Below, one piece after another: positions 1-8,799 of a stretch of 64,000 bases of DNA. Origin of the DNA: Cyclobacteriaceae bacterium (GTDB lineage Bacteria; Bacteroidota; Bacteroidia; Cytophagales; Cyclobacteriaceae); contig JAFIEV010000013.1 in the NCBI GenBank assembly GCA_020832305.1, positions 1 through 64,000 on the forward strand, given 5' to 3'. The stretch's first letter is position 1; every line of letters starts with the position of its first letter. Below the pieces are notes generated by a model. It had not been told where the DNA came from. It saw only the letters and a list, made by a program, of their open reading frames with translations, and ran no database searches. A program made the translations under genes and the position numbers.

Positions 1-88
1 GGGTAGTGGGTGAGGGCTGTGAAATCCCGAGAACGCAGTGCGTCGGGAGTGAAGGGTGAAGCTGGAAGCTGTTTGTAAAAATGACTAT

Positions 89-111
89 AGTCCTTGTCTT
101 CGACGAGGACT
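89..111. repeat. 10-bp stem-loop with TTC loop
   Basis: AGTCCTTGTC (89-98) pairs with GACGAGGACT (102-111) through nine Watson-Crick pairs and one G-U, closing a three-base TTC loop. It overlaps a 10-bp palindrome GACTATAGTC at 83-92. No T-tract follows on either strand, so it is not a standard terminator. Confidence 0.55.
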
Positions 112-154
112 GGAAACTACAGCCATTCATTCGTCTATGCACCCAAGGCTAGCG

Positions 155-172
155 CACGTGTGCCACGTGTGC
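155..172. repeat. Tandem 9-bp repeat CACGTGTGC x2
   Basis: CACGTGTGC occurs twice in direct succession (155-163 and 164-172); each copy contains the palindrome CACGTG. There is no gene within 500 bases on which it could obviously act. It may be part of the degraded repeat that fills this region. Confidence 0.5.
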
Positions 173-503
173 TTTCTTTCAATATTTTGCAAAAAGTCAT
201 GCCGATATTAGACACATGGCAATTTCAATAAACAAGCTGCCTCTTAGCTTTTTCCATATATATACATTGAATATCAACTGTTTACATGATAATATGTGCA
301 GTGTGACATGGGGACAATTGCCATGGCGCCAGGTAGCATGCGGCTTGTAGCATTATAGGAGGCATTGGTGTGCCCGAACGCGTTGTAAACCCTGCTTATC
401 GCATTTAAAAAGCCATTTAATGTTTTGTAAGTTGACTCGCATCCTCGATATAAAACAAGGACGATTTTGGCTTATCCAACATGTTTTTTCTCAGACAGAT
501 GCC

Positions 504-570
504 GGAATCCGAAGGATTCCCATGTCTATAGCAGATCGGTCGCCATGCAAAATCGACCCGGAAAGGGTCG
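504..570. repeat. Two adjacent short hairpins
   Basis: GGAATCC (504-510) and GGATTCC (514-520) form a 7-bp stem with a GAA loop; 33 bases further on, CGACCC (554-559) and GGGTCG (565-570) form a 6-bp stem with a GGAAA loop. They look like elements of one structured or repeated unit. Function unknown. Confidence 0.5.
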
Positions 571-722
571 TAGCCTATGGCTTTCCTGACCTTAGTCAGA
601 AGGGCGATTTTGAGACACAAACCACGGCGGCGGTGGGCTTAGCTTATTATGATATATGGATCATCAATGGCAAAATGACCCTCCCCTTAGTACAGTGAAA
701 AGCACTGGATCTGCCGGTTTCA

Positions 723-2594
723 TCAACGCCGGATGCCGACCGTAATCTCCAGCTCGACATCCCTGCCCAGCCTTTTTTCAATTAAATTTTTAATATCATC
801 AAGCTCCTCTTCATAGATGGGTTTATCAGAAACAATTTTTAATGAAATTACCAGCGGGTCCATGCGATTAATTTTAACCTCCCGCAACATGGTACCTTCA
901 GCTTCCCAACCATCGAGGGCAGTAATAATTTTATGCTCTTTTACCATCCGGGAAAAACCAAAACCCAATGGAAGGCTCAGCAAGGCCACAAAAATAAAAA
1001 CCAAAAAGATACCACGCCTGGCAAGTTTAAAAGCGCTGAAGCCAAGTAACAAAAAGGTAACGGCGCCCGCCAGTACTATACCTGCCAGGTTGGTGAGCAA
1101 GAGCAGAAAAGCGCCGCTGAATACACTAAAATCACCCCATCCGAGTCCAATGCCCGATACCGCCAGCGGGGGCACCAGGGCCACCGCAATGGCAACGCCC
1201 GCCAATGTTTTAGCTACTTCCTCCCTGGCATGGGCATAAGCACCCGCAATTCCAGAAACAACAGCAACACCTAAATCGAGAAGGTTGGGCTTCACCCTGG
1301 CCAGAATTTCTGAATTGGCTGTGTTTAAAGGGGTGACCAAAGTGAGAACATATGCACAGAAGAAAGCAGGCAGCAATCCATAAGCTATCGTCATTAAACT
1401 ATCAAAACTGAGTTTGCGGTCTTGTCTCAATATACCCATTGAAAGTGATATAATAGGTGCCATTAAAGGAGCCAGTATCATAGCGCCAATCACCACCGGG
1501 GTTGAGTTTGCAAACAAACCTAATGTAGCCAAAAGGGTAGATAAAACCATTAAGGTAAGATATGATGAGCTCGTAGTGGCGTTTTCCCGCAATACCGTGA
1601 GCAGATCTTTAAATTCTTCTGTAGATGCATGCCGAATCCAGGGCAGCTTTCGCGAAATAAGTTCAGACCGGGTTTCACCTACAGGCAGTTCCCTGGTGCG
1701 AAAGCTTTCTTTCGGACTGATAAGGTCATTGCTCATTTTAAGATGACGGCCGGGAAAAAAGGAGATGGCCCTGGACTGTATGCTAAGAATAACTTCCTTG
1801 CTGCTCAACAGATTTCCATCTATGGTAAATTCTACCCCTGATTTATTTTCAATTTTTATCCATCGGGTTTTGATGTAACCGGCCACGATTTGAAATGGAT
1901 TTCTATTGAAAAAAGATTTGAATAAAAAATTGAGCAATTCACTCACACTTCGCGGTGATAAGACAATCAGATGCAGCATTCCATCATTTACCACCGAATC
2001 ATCCAGTATTTTTCTCGATAAAAGAGAGTTTTTACCATGTTGCACCGCCACCATACCCAGTGCCGAAGTTTGCAGGGGTTTTTTATCCTTATCGCGGTAT
2101 ACCAGGGTAAAAGGCTTTGATTGCAGGCTCCCGATTTTTCGCACCACATTAAAAAAGCTGGAAAAACGGGCAAAACGCTTGTTTGCATAAAAACCCCCTG
2201 ATGTTATACTGGTGGTTTCTCCCAGCAAGACCATATTCAGTACTATGTGCTCATTGCAATACATGAGATCCATAGGCTGGCTTTTTGTCGCAGACATAAT
2301 ATCGTGAATGGCTTCATTCAAATCATCACTAATCCCAAATTGCTTGCGGCCATGAATAAGGCCAGGATGCGGAAGTAATCCAAAAACCCATGACTTTTCG
2401 AATCCCATCTGGAGGATCTCCTTGAGCAAGGCATCATTCAGGTAAAGAATCAATTCAGCCCCGGAAGGCAGACTTAAGACATCACCCGGCTTTAAGGCTA
2501 CACTTTCCTGCACCTTTCCCTCAAAAAGTGCCATCAGGTTATCTTTTACATAATCACTTTTCGCTGAATCATATATTAAAACCGGATTTTTCAC
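723..2594 (-). CDS. Lipid-kinase-like domain fused to DUF389 membrane domain
   Basis: A 623-residue two-part protein. Residues about 1-290 resemble the C-terminal half of diacylglycerol/sphingosine kinases: a 'DDSVVNDGMLHLIVL' stretch near 198-212 and 'FTIDGNLL...FFPG' near 256-282 match the family's 'A-x-x-D-D-G-x-L-D' and 'iDGE' signatures. The nucleotide-binding GGDGT motif of active kinases is not visible, so kinase activity is doubtful. Residues about 340-545 are a DUF389/TIGR00341 membrane domain with at least five hydrophobic segments and the conserved 'STPVVIGAMILAPLMAPI' run. The tail (550-623) is soluble. It is transcribed away from the next gene and has no obvious operon partner. 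Substrate unknown. The assignment of the N-terminal domain is from motif memory. Confidence 0.82.
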   Translation of the reverse strand: MKNPVLIYDSAKSDYVKDNLMALFEGKVQESVALKPGDVLSLPSGAELILYLNDALLKEILQMGFEKSWVFGLLPHPGLIHGRKQFGISDDLNEAIHDIMSATKSQPMDLMYCNEHIVLNMVLLGETTSITSGGFYANKRFARFSSFFNVVRKIGSLQSKPFTLVYRDKDKKPLQTSALGMVAVQHGKNSLLSRKILDDSVVNDGMLHLIVLSPRSVSELLNFLFKSFFNRNPFQIVAGYIKTRWIKIENKSGVEFTIDGNLLSSKEVILSIQSRAISFFPGRHLKMSNDLISPKESFRTRELPVGETRSELISRKLPWIRHASTEEFKDLLTVLRENATTSSSYLTLMVLSTLLATLGLFANSTPVVIGAMILAPLMAPIISLSMGILRQDRKLSFDSLMTIAYGLLPAFFCAYVLTLVTPLNTANSEILARVKPNLLDLGVAVVSGIAGAYAHAREEVAKTLAGVAIAVALVPPLAVSGIGLGWGDFSVFSGAFLLLLTNLAGIVLAGAVTFLLLGFSAFKLARRGIFLVFIFVALLSLPLGFGFSRMVKEHKIITALDGWEAEGTMLREVKINRMDPLVISLKIVSDKPIYEEELDDIKNLIEKRLGRDVELEITVGIRR

Positions 2595-2694
2595 AGGCCA
2601 TTAAATTTTGAGAATAAAGCTATTAAAGAAACCTTTACAAAAATATCTTCTTTAATTTAATATACTCAGATAGCCGAAGTATTTAATCGATTAC

Positions 2695-2702
2695 TAATTT
2701 TG
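2695..2702 (+). promoter_or_regulatory. Candidate -7 promoter element TAATTTTG
   Basis: TAATTTTG fits the Bacteroidota -7 consensus TAnnTTTG and lies 28 bases before the ATG at 2731. No TTG was found at the usual distance upstream, so only half of the promoter is supported. Confidence 0.4.
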
Positions 2703-2730
2703 ACAGAAATTTTAGAATTACTAAATCACT

Positions 2731-3894
2731 ATGCATATATCTGAAATCATCAATCATTTTGCCGAAGACAGGGAAAATTATTTTAATGCCGCCGTACCGC
2801 CTATTGCCCAAAGTGCTAATTTTTGCTATAAAACCGTGGAGCAAATGCGTTATGCATTACAAAACGAACATCAGGTGCCATTTTACACCCGAGGAAGCAA
2901 CCCGACGACCGACCTGCTGAGAAAAAAACTTGCCGCACTTGAGCATACCGAAGATGCATTGTTGTTTGCAAGTGGGAGCGCAGCCATTTCAGCAGCGATT
3001 ATAGCAAATGTGGCTATGGGAGACCATGTAGTATGCGTACAAAAACCTTACAGCTGGACAGCAAAATTGCTGAACAACATTCTCGGAAGATTCGGAGTAA
3101 CCCATACCATGGTCGATGGAAAGGATTTTGCAAACATTAAAAATGCCGTACAGACAAATACAAAAGTGATCTTTCTGGAAAGCCCCAACTCCTGGACCTT
3201 TGAAATGCAGGACCTGGAAGCTGTGGCCAATTTTGCCGGGGAAAAAGGTATTATCACCATGATCGATAACAGTTATGCCTCTCCCATCTTATGCAACCCC
3301 GCAGATTTTGGCATTGATATCATACTTCACTCTGCAACCAAATATATAGGTGGTCACAGTGACGCCGTAGCAGGTGTTTTGTGCTGCAGTCACGATATGT
3401 CAATGAAAATTTTTAAAGGTGAATTTATGACCCTGGGAGCTACCATCTCCCCCTTTAATGCCTGGCTTTTGCTAAGGGGATTGAGAACCTTGCCCCTCAG
3501 AATTAAACAGGCCGCCAATAGTGCAGCAGCCCTTGTAAACTATCTCGAAAATCACCCAATGGTTGAAAAAGTATATTTTCCTTTCTCCTCTTCATTTGAT
3601 CAAAATCACCTGGCTGAAAAGTATATGAAAGGAAATGCCGGGCAGTTTACCATTGTGCTTAAAACCACAGATACTGCCATGATTGAAAAATTCTGCAATG
3701 CCTTTGATTTTTTCCTGTTAGGTTGTTCCTGGGGAGGCTATGAATCACTGGCATTTCCCGCTATTACCCTGTATGATTCACTCAATTACAATAGCGGAAT
3801 ATTTCCTCCAAACATGATTCGGTTTTATGCAGGTTTGGAGGAAAAAGAATTGTTATTACAAGACTTTGAAAAAGCCTTTAGAGCGATTCAATAG
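2731..3894 (+). CDS. Cys/Met metabolism PLP-dependent lyase/synthase family enzyme
   Basis: 387 residues, full length for the fold-type I trans-sulfuration family (cystathionine gamma-synthase, cystathionine gamma/beta-lyase, methionine gamma-lyase). Visible motifs: YTRGSNPTT at 52-60 (phosphate/substrate loop of the partner subunit), SGSAAI near 81-86, the cofactor Asp in 'MIDNSYASP' near 177-185, and the Schiff-base lysine K204 in 'SATKYIGGHSD'. The conserved family ending (Gly/Glu-Ser-Leu near 'GGYESLAFPA', then 'IRFYAGLEE') is intact. The reaction cannot be fixed from sequence alone. It stands alone between divergent and convergent neighbours, so there is no pathway context. Cytoplasmic. 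Confidence 0.88.
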   Translation: MHISEIINHFAEDRENYFNAAVPPIAQSANFCYKTVEQMRYALQNEHQVPFYTRGSNPTTDLLRKKLAALEHTEDALLFASGSAAISAAIIANVAMGDHVVCVQKPYSWTAKLLNNILGRFGVTHTMVDGKDFANIKNAVQTNTKVIFLESPNSWTFEMQDLEAVANFAGEKGIITMIDNSYASPILCNPADFGIDIILHSATKYIGGHSDAVAGVLCCSHDMSMKIFKGEFMTLGATISPFNAWLLLRGLRTLPLRIKQAANSAAALVNYLENHPMVEKVYFPFSSSFDQNHLAEKYMKGNAGQFTIVLKTTDTAMIEKFCNAFDFFLLGCSWGGYESLAFPAITLYDSLNYNSGIFPPNMIRFYAGLEEKELLLQDFEKAFRAIQ

Positions 3895-3901
3895 AAAAAT
3901 A

Positions 3902-4081
3902 CTATTCGGTCTGCCTTATACTGAAATAATTGAGGTTTTTCAGCGCTTCATCCAGCATACGAAAATAGCTTTCTCTGGTTTTATCGTCAAACACTTTTTC
4001 TTTTTCGGCAAAAGAAACTTTGTTGAAATTCTGCAAAATTTCATGATTAGCCATAATTGATGATTTTCTGCCCATACGCAT
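3902..4081 (-). CDS. Small conserved-looking hypothetical protein (59 aa)
   Basis: A short minus-strand frame with protein-like composition fills the gap after the PLP enzyme. From the first ATG (4081) it gives 59 residues; other in-frame ATGs are at 4075 and 4054, the last giving a 50-residue product beginning MANHEILQNF. It is rich in Lys, Glu, Asn and Phe, is predicted mainly helical, and ends ...FSIRQTE. It ends 7 bases from the stop of the convergent PLP enzyme gene. An in-frame TAA lies five codons before 4081. No clear Shine-Dalgarno is seen. No family recognised. Coding is inferred from codon and residue make-up alone. Confidence 0.5.
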   Translation of the reverse strand: MRMGRKSSIMANHEILQNFNKVSFAEKEKVFDDKTRESYFRMLDEALKNLNYFSIRQTE

Positions 4082-4214
4082 TATCAGTTGATTTTATATT
4101 TTGGTTGATACTATTACCTTCAAAACACAGAACCTGAATTCTGGTCTTTGTTAAAAAATTATTACCAGTTAAAATCAACAAAAATCAAGCCAAGGCATGC
4201 ATTATTCAAAAAAA

Positions 4215-6788
4215 TTATCTGATTATTGAAACAGTTCCTTTAATGGTTTGCCGTGTGTAATACAAAATCATAAAATAAACTCCATTGCTCATTCCTTCCC
4301 CATCCCAGCTGAATTCCCTGTTTTGGGACCTGAATACCTCTTTGCCCCATCTGTTGTAAATCAAAATCTCCTGAAATTGGTTCCGGCAATTATCTTCCGG
4401 CATTTCGGGAATGTGATACACCAGATTTATATCATCTTCGGGATTTGGAGTAAATACATTGGGAGGCATAAATTCTCCTTCATGTATCAGGTCAGTTACT
4501 TTTATATAGAGGGTTTTTGTACTGCTTCCGATTACAGGACATGCATCATCTTCTACCGAAAAAGTGAAAGCAAATACAGATTCTCCAAAGTCCTCTGATA
4601 ACAAGTCACAATCGGTTTGCCAGGTAAAGCCCGAGGAAACATTGGCCCTGCCCATAACATCGGTAAATTCCACACCCAGATTAGCATTATGTAAGCTGGC
4701 ATTGAGCAGACTGAGCAATATTTCATCACCGTCGCCATCGCTGGCCAACAGATTAAAAGATGCTTCTTTCCCCGCAATTACAGTAAGCGTATCATTTACA
4801 AAGCCATCGGGTACCACAATTTTCGGATTCTGATTTGGTTTTGGTTCTACCAAAACTACAACTTCTATAAACTGAGGAGAGGAGTTTTTACAGATATTGT
4901 CGTCAGTCGCCCTGAATCGGAATACATACTCCCTGGGCTCAACCAGCCCCCTGATGCAAGGCACCTGCCAGAAAGCTTCTGCACGCGATGTATTTCCATC
5001 CGGAAAAATTTCCAGTGAAAAACCCGGCAGATTAGGTGCGGCTATCAATTCTAAGATCAACTTATCATCGGGGTCGGGGTCTTCAGCAGTAATGGTGAAT
5101 TTTACAGTGCCATCTGTTTGCACTACAAAAAAACCATCTTCATTTTTCCCATCTACCTTTATAATGGGCGCCTGATTAACAAAGGGGTCAACTTCAATGT
5201 AATAATGTACCGTATCGCGCAGTGGATTACCACATTCATCAATGTCTTCCACAACAAAAGACCAGTTAAACTGACTCTTCTGGCCAAATGGAAAAAAAGT
5301 GCAATCTACATCCCAGCTCACTTCTACAGATATTTCACCTTTGATATTGCTAAGGGTATCGAAGCGTATGCCCACATCCTGGGCTTGTACAGCAGATCCG
5401 AAATCATTGAAAAATAAAATCCTGAGGCTGTCATCATCAGCATCAGTGGCCTTTAACTCAAACTGGATAATATCTCCGGCCGTTACTTTTATTTGGTTCT
5501 GTTTTGACGCGGGTGTGACGAATTGCGGTGGCCGGTTGGCAGGTCCGGTTTCAACAAATGCCCTGATCCGCAGGGTATCTTTGAGCGGCAGAGGACAAGT
5601 GCGGTCTTCGGCAATGATATCAAAAATAAGTGGACTCACATCTGCGATCGGGCAGTCGGGAAAACAAAATGTAGTGAACAAGGTATCGGATGAAGTAGGG
5701 ATAAAGCCACCCCGCACAGAAAAAAAGGATTGTAGGTTTGCACTAAAATTGACAGGTCTGGCGCGTAAACGCACATTTTCCCCTCCATCCTTATCAGTTA
5801 TGGCCAGTTCAATACAACGATTATCACCTACGGCAATTTGCAAATCGCCTAATTCAGAAACAAACTGTCCATTGGAGGGATCCCTCACTACCAGATTAGG
5901 TGGACTCCCCGGGGATGGGCAATCGATCACAAACATTTGAAAATCTCTGCGCACCTCTCCTATTTTCACTCCTGCCCTGAATTCTTCACACAACACCGAA
6001 AAAACAAAAAGTCCTTCAGACGCGGGACGAATGGTGAGAAAACCTTCGCTGTTGATGTTGAGCGGAGGATCGCCGGTAATTTGTACTTGGGCACTATAAC
6101 CCGGCTGCCATACCACCAGGGGGTGTGGTGAAGGCCTGGGGGTTGGCAAAGCTTCTTCGGTTGAGCTGTTTAATGGCGCCACAAGTGAATATGCCAGAGA
6201 ATCACCATCGGGATCAGACCCCCTGAAATCAACATAAAAATCTCTTCCGGCACAGGCATAATCGCTCAGTGGCGGAAATAATCTCGGACTGGAGTTTACA
6301 AATGGCTGACCGTCTTTGACGATGGGCGGAAACTCAAGGTAAAAAGTCTGGCCGGTTCGGTCAGGACGCTGAATATTGGTAATGATATTGTTTCGGCAAC
6401 ATCTTTCATACACAATGTAATATCCTTGGGGGTCGCTGAAAAGACTAGGGTTGAGCTCAAAAAAACCATTATATTCCAACCTGCGGGTTTGCAAACGATC
6501 AATGGTACATTCTGGATTGGTGTATTTTACATCTTCTTCAGCCCTGAGCGGCATAAAGATATTTCGGATGTAGGCATTATCACGTTTCCTGAAAACGGAT
6601 GCATTAACAGACAAGTCTTTGGCACCCGGTAGTCCATTGACCAGGTCAAAATACTGTATGAGTTTAAACTGATAGGTAAAACCCTGTACGTGCAGCATTT
6701 CAAACTCACCGCCGACTATATGTGTAGCTTTAGATACCCCCGATAACAGAACAAACACAACTACAAACCAACCGTACAGTTTCCTCAT
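4215..6788 (-). CDS. Large secreted protein with type-B T9SS (gliding-associated) C-terminal domain
   Basis: 857 residues. Starts with a signal peptide ending about residue 21 (...LLSGVSKA-THIVGGE). The body is Asp/Asn/Pro-rich with repeated Ig/cadherin-like modules, each carrying a 'D-x-D-D/G-D' calcium-type turn (for example 'SDPDGDSLAYSLV', 'TDADDDSLRILF', 'EDPDPDDKLILEL', 'ASDGDGDEILLSL'). The last about 85 residues ('PPNVFTPNPEDDIN...', 'ILIYNRWGKEVFRS', 'WDGEGMSNGVYFMIL') are the type-B T9SS sorting domain (TIGR04131 type), so the product should be exported through the type IX system and kept at the cell surface or released. Probable adhesin or matrix protein; exact role unknown. It diverges from rlmD across a 223-bp gap. 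Confidence 0.92.
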   Translation of the reverse strand: MRKLYGWFVVVFVLLSGVSKATHIVGGEFEMLHVQGFTYQFKLIQYFDLVNGLPGAKDLSVNASVFRKRDNAYIRNIFMPLRAEEDVKYTNPECTIDRLQTRRLEYNGFFELNPSLFSDPQGYYIVYERCCRNNIITNIQRPDRTGQTFYLEFPPIVKDGQPFVNSSPRLFPPLSDYACAGRDFYVDFRGSDPDGDSLAYSLVAPLNSSTEEALPTPRPSPHPLVVWQPGYSAQVQITGDPPLNINSEGFLTIRPASEGLFVFSVLCEEFRAGVKIGEVRRDFQMFVIDCPSPGSPPNLVVRDPSNGQFVSELGDLQIAVGDNRCIELAITDKDGGENVRLRARPVNFSANLQSFFSVRGGFIPTSSDTLFTTFCFPDCPIADVSPLIFDIIAEDRTCPLPLKDTLRIRAFVETGPANRPPQFVTPASKQNQIKVTAGDIIQFELKATDADDDSLRILFFNDFGSAVQAQDVGIRFDTLSNIKGEISVEVSWDVDCTFFPFGQKSQFNWSFVVEDIDECGNPLRDTVHYYIEVDPFVNQAPIIKVDGKNEDGFFVVQTDGTVKFTITAEDPDPDDKLILELIAAPNLPGFSLEIFPDGNTSRAEAFWQVPCIRGLVEPREYVFRFRATDDNICKNSSPQFIEVVVLVEPKPNQNPKIVVPDGFVNDTLTVIAGKEASFNLLASDGDGDEILLSLLNASLHNANLGVEFTDVMGRANVSSGFTWQTDCDLLSEDFGESVFAFTFSVEDDACPVIGSSTKTLYIKVTDLIHEGEFMPPNVFTPNPEDDINLVYHIPEMPEDNCRNQFQEILIYNRWGKEVFRSQNREFSWDGEGMSNGVYFMILYYTRQTIKGTVSIIR

Positions 6789-7011
6789 AATGTAAAATTG
6801 AGCATTGCGAAAACATTGAATTGCTAATGTAAAAAAATATTGTGATGGGTTAATGTTTCAGGCGCGCATAATTTATTGTGATTTTCCTGATATTTTTTGA
6901 TTTAGCTATAAATTTGCCCTTGAAACTTCCGTGTAACAAGGGATTTGAAACAGAAAAGTGATTATTGTTGATGTTCTATCGCTATACGGGAGGGGTATTG
7001 ACCTTTAAAAA

Positions 7012-8415
7012 ATGGCTTTAAAGAAAAAAAAAATCGAAGGACTCAGAATTGAGCGCGTGGCAGCTGAAGGTAAAACCATTGGTTATTACGAGGGCAAAGT
7101 GGTTTTTGTAGAAGGTGCTGCACCCGGCGACCTGCTCGATGCTGAAATTTTCAGAAAGAAAAAGAGGTTTTACGAAGCCCGTCCTTTACAATACCATGAG
7201 TTTTCCTCTATGAGGGCAGAACCTTTCTGTAAACACTACGATTTGTGCGGCGGATGTAAATGGCAGCACCTCGAATATATACATCAACTAAACTTCAAAC
7301 AACAACAGGTTGCAGACAGCTTTGAAAGAATTGCCAAAATACCTTATGGGGAGTTGAGAGACATTATTGCATCAGATAAAACCCGGTTTTATCGCAATAA
7401 ACTGGAATTTACCTTTTCCAATCGAAAATGGCTGCGGCAGGAGGAAATCGATCTCCAAAACGACATCGATCGCCGCGCCCTGGGATTTCACATACCTGGT
7501 CATTTCGACAGAATCATCGATATTGAGGAATGTCATCTTCAATCCGATATATCAAATCAGATCAAAAACCTGATCCGCCAATATGCCCTGAAAAAAAACA
7601 TTAGTTTTTATGATGTGAAAGAGCATCAGGGAATTCTCAGAAACCTCATCATTCGCAATACTTTAGGGCAAGACATTATGGTGATATTGCAACTGGGAGA
7701 AGACCGGAAAGATGTCGCTGAGGAGGTACTGAACCATCTGATCAGGGAAATTCCCACCATCCGCTCTGCGTATTATATCATTAACACGAAGAAGAACGAC
7801 AGTTTTTTTGACCTGGAGCCGGTGCTCTTCTATGGTGAGCCTTTTTTATTTGAAGAAATACTTGGCCTTTCCTTTATGATCGGTCCAAAATCGTTTTTTC
7901 AGACCAATCCGGCACAGGCAAATATATTGTACCAAAAAGCGCTGCAACTGGCTGAATTCAAAGGCAATGAATTGGTGTATGATTTGTACACCGGAACGGG
8001 CACGCTGGCATTGCTGGCAGCTAAAATGGGCGTCTCTAAGGTAATAGGAATAGAAAATGTAGAAGCAGCCATTGATGATGCCCGTACAAATGCGATAAAT
8101 AATGGCATTGATAATGTCAGATTCTATGCCGGCGATGCCAGAGAACTTTTTACAGGCGATATTTTATTAAAGGAAGGCAAGCCAGATGTTATCATAACAG
8201 ATCCGCCCAGAGCAGGTATGCATCCCGATGTGGTGGAGACCATATTATTGGCTGAAGCGCCAGTGCTTATTTATGTAAGTTGCAATCCGGCTACACAGGC
8301 AAGGGATGCGGCCATGCTGGCTTCAAAATATGAATTACAGGTATTGCAACCGGTAGATATGTTTCCACATACGCATCATGTGGAAAACATTGCAAAGTTT
8401 ACTCTAAAATCATAA
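7012..8415 (+). CDS. rlmD: 23S rRNA (uracil-5-)-methyltransferase RlmD/RumA family
   Basis: 467 residues with the full domain order of the family: N-terminal TRAM-like beta-barrel (about 8-58), [4Fe-4S] cysteines C73, C79, C82 ('CKHYDLCGGCKW') and C174 ('IEECHL'), a central RNA-binding region, and a SAM-dependent methyltransferase domain with 'YDLYTGTGTLALLAA' (about 323-337), 'DPPRAGMHPDVVETIL' (397-412) and the nucleophile C424 in 'YVSCNPATQARD'. The family converts a 23S rRNA uridine to 5-methyluridine using SAM. Which uridine is targeted cannot be read from sequence; paralogues (RlmC, TrmA) share the motifs. The next gene follows after 6 bases and is probably co-transcribed. Confidence 0.93.
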   Translation: MALKKKKIEGLRIERVAAEGKTIGYYEGKVVFVEGAAPGDLLDAEIFRKKKRFYEARPLQYHEFSSMRAEPFCKHYDLCGGCKWQHLEYIHQLNFKQQQVADSFERIAKIPYGELRDIIASDKTRFYRNKLEFTFSNRKWLRQEEIDLQNDIDRRALGFHIPGHFDRIIDIEECHLQSDISNQIKNLIRQYALKKNISFYDVKEHQGILRNLIIRNTLGQDIMVILQLGEDRKDVAEEVLNHLIREIPTIRSAYYIINTKKNDSFFDLEPVLFYGEPFLFEEILGLSFMIGPKSFFQTNPAQANILYQKALQLAEFKGNELVYDLYTGTGTLALLAAKMGVSKVIGIENVEAAIDDARTNAINNGIDNVRFYAGDARELFTGDILLKEGKPDVIITDPPRAGMHPDVVETILLAEAPVLIYVSCNPATQARDAAMLASKYELQVLQPVDMFPHTHHVENIAKFTLKS

Positions 8416-8421
8416 AGGAAA

Positions 8422-8799
8422 ATGTATACTATTGAAAATGATCCGGAACTCAATGGCAAATATCTGGGGACCATAACCCGCGATTTTGTATTGGTTTCAG
8501 AAACATTGAAGGAAGCTTCTTACCAAATCAGAAAGAGAGGTTTTTCTGACTTTCCCATTTTCCCGGTAAGCAAAAACGAACTACCTATAGGCCTTATGCT
8601 AATTGGTAAAGGTGAAATGGAAAACCAATGGAACTACCATGCGGCCTATCTGGATGAGTTTGTACAACGCAAAATTATTGGGGAAGACAAAAAAGCTGAA
8701 TTTGAAGCGGTGTATAAAAGCCCGGATGAATTCTGCTGCCTATTTGTAGTGGACGGCGCTTTTACTAACTTTTTATTTATACCTTATCCCGAAGACTGA
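8422..8799 (+). CDS. Conserved-type hypothetical protein (125 aa)
   Basis: 125-residue soluble acidic protein, no signal peptide or membrane span. It starts 6 bases after rlmD and probably shares its mRNA. Visible features: 'GKYLGTITRDFVLVSETLKEASYQIRKRG' split over the N-terminal third, a central 'ELPIGLMLIGKGEMENQWNYH', and a hydrophobic end 'CCLFVVDGAFTNFLFIPYPED'. The composition is that of a genuine compact alpha/beta protein. I do not recognise a family with known function. Its stop abuts the stop of the convergent deoC with no spacer. Confidence 0.8.
   Translation: MYTIENDPELNGKYLGTITRDFVLVSETLKEASYQIRKRGFSDFPIFPVSKNELPIGLMLIGKGEMENQWNYHAAYLDEFVQRKIIGEDKKAEFEAVYKSPDEFCCLFVVDGAFTNFLFIPYPED

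Larger units (their letters stand above)
1..722. other. Intergenic region with several hairpins, no credible gene
   Basis: No open frame here has the composition of a real protein; the two overlapping frames near 420-698 on opposite strands look like chance. The region does hold compact inverted repeats: TCCCGA/TCGGGA at 25-48 with a CGC-AGT-GCG inner stem, a 10-bp stem with one G-U at 89-111, GGAATCC-gaa-GGATTCC at 504-520 and CGACCC-ggaaa-GGGTCG at 554-570. The opening 60 bases are a purine-rich gggtgaag-type low-complexity stretch. The pattern fits a dispersed intergenic repeat or a decayed mobile element, but nothing seen proves either. Confidence 0.5.

Noticed and set aside
420-698. 92-codon plus-strand frame and an overlapping minus-strand frame
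   Set aside because: Neither translation looks like a folded protein; both cross the short hairpins at 504-570. Treated as chance.
5299-5940. 213-codon plus-strand frame inside the T9SS protein gene
   Set aside because: Antisense shadow; the minus-strand protein is continuous with clear domain structure.
6897-6916. TTG and TAAATTTG upstream of rlmD
   Set aside because: The spacing of 9 bases is too short for a promoter; the TAAATTTG alone may still be a -7 element.
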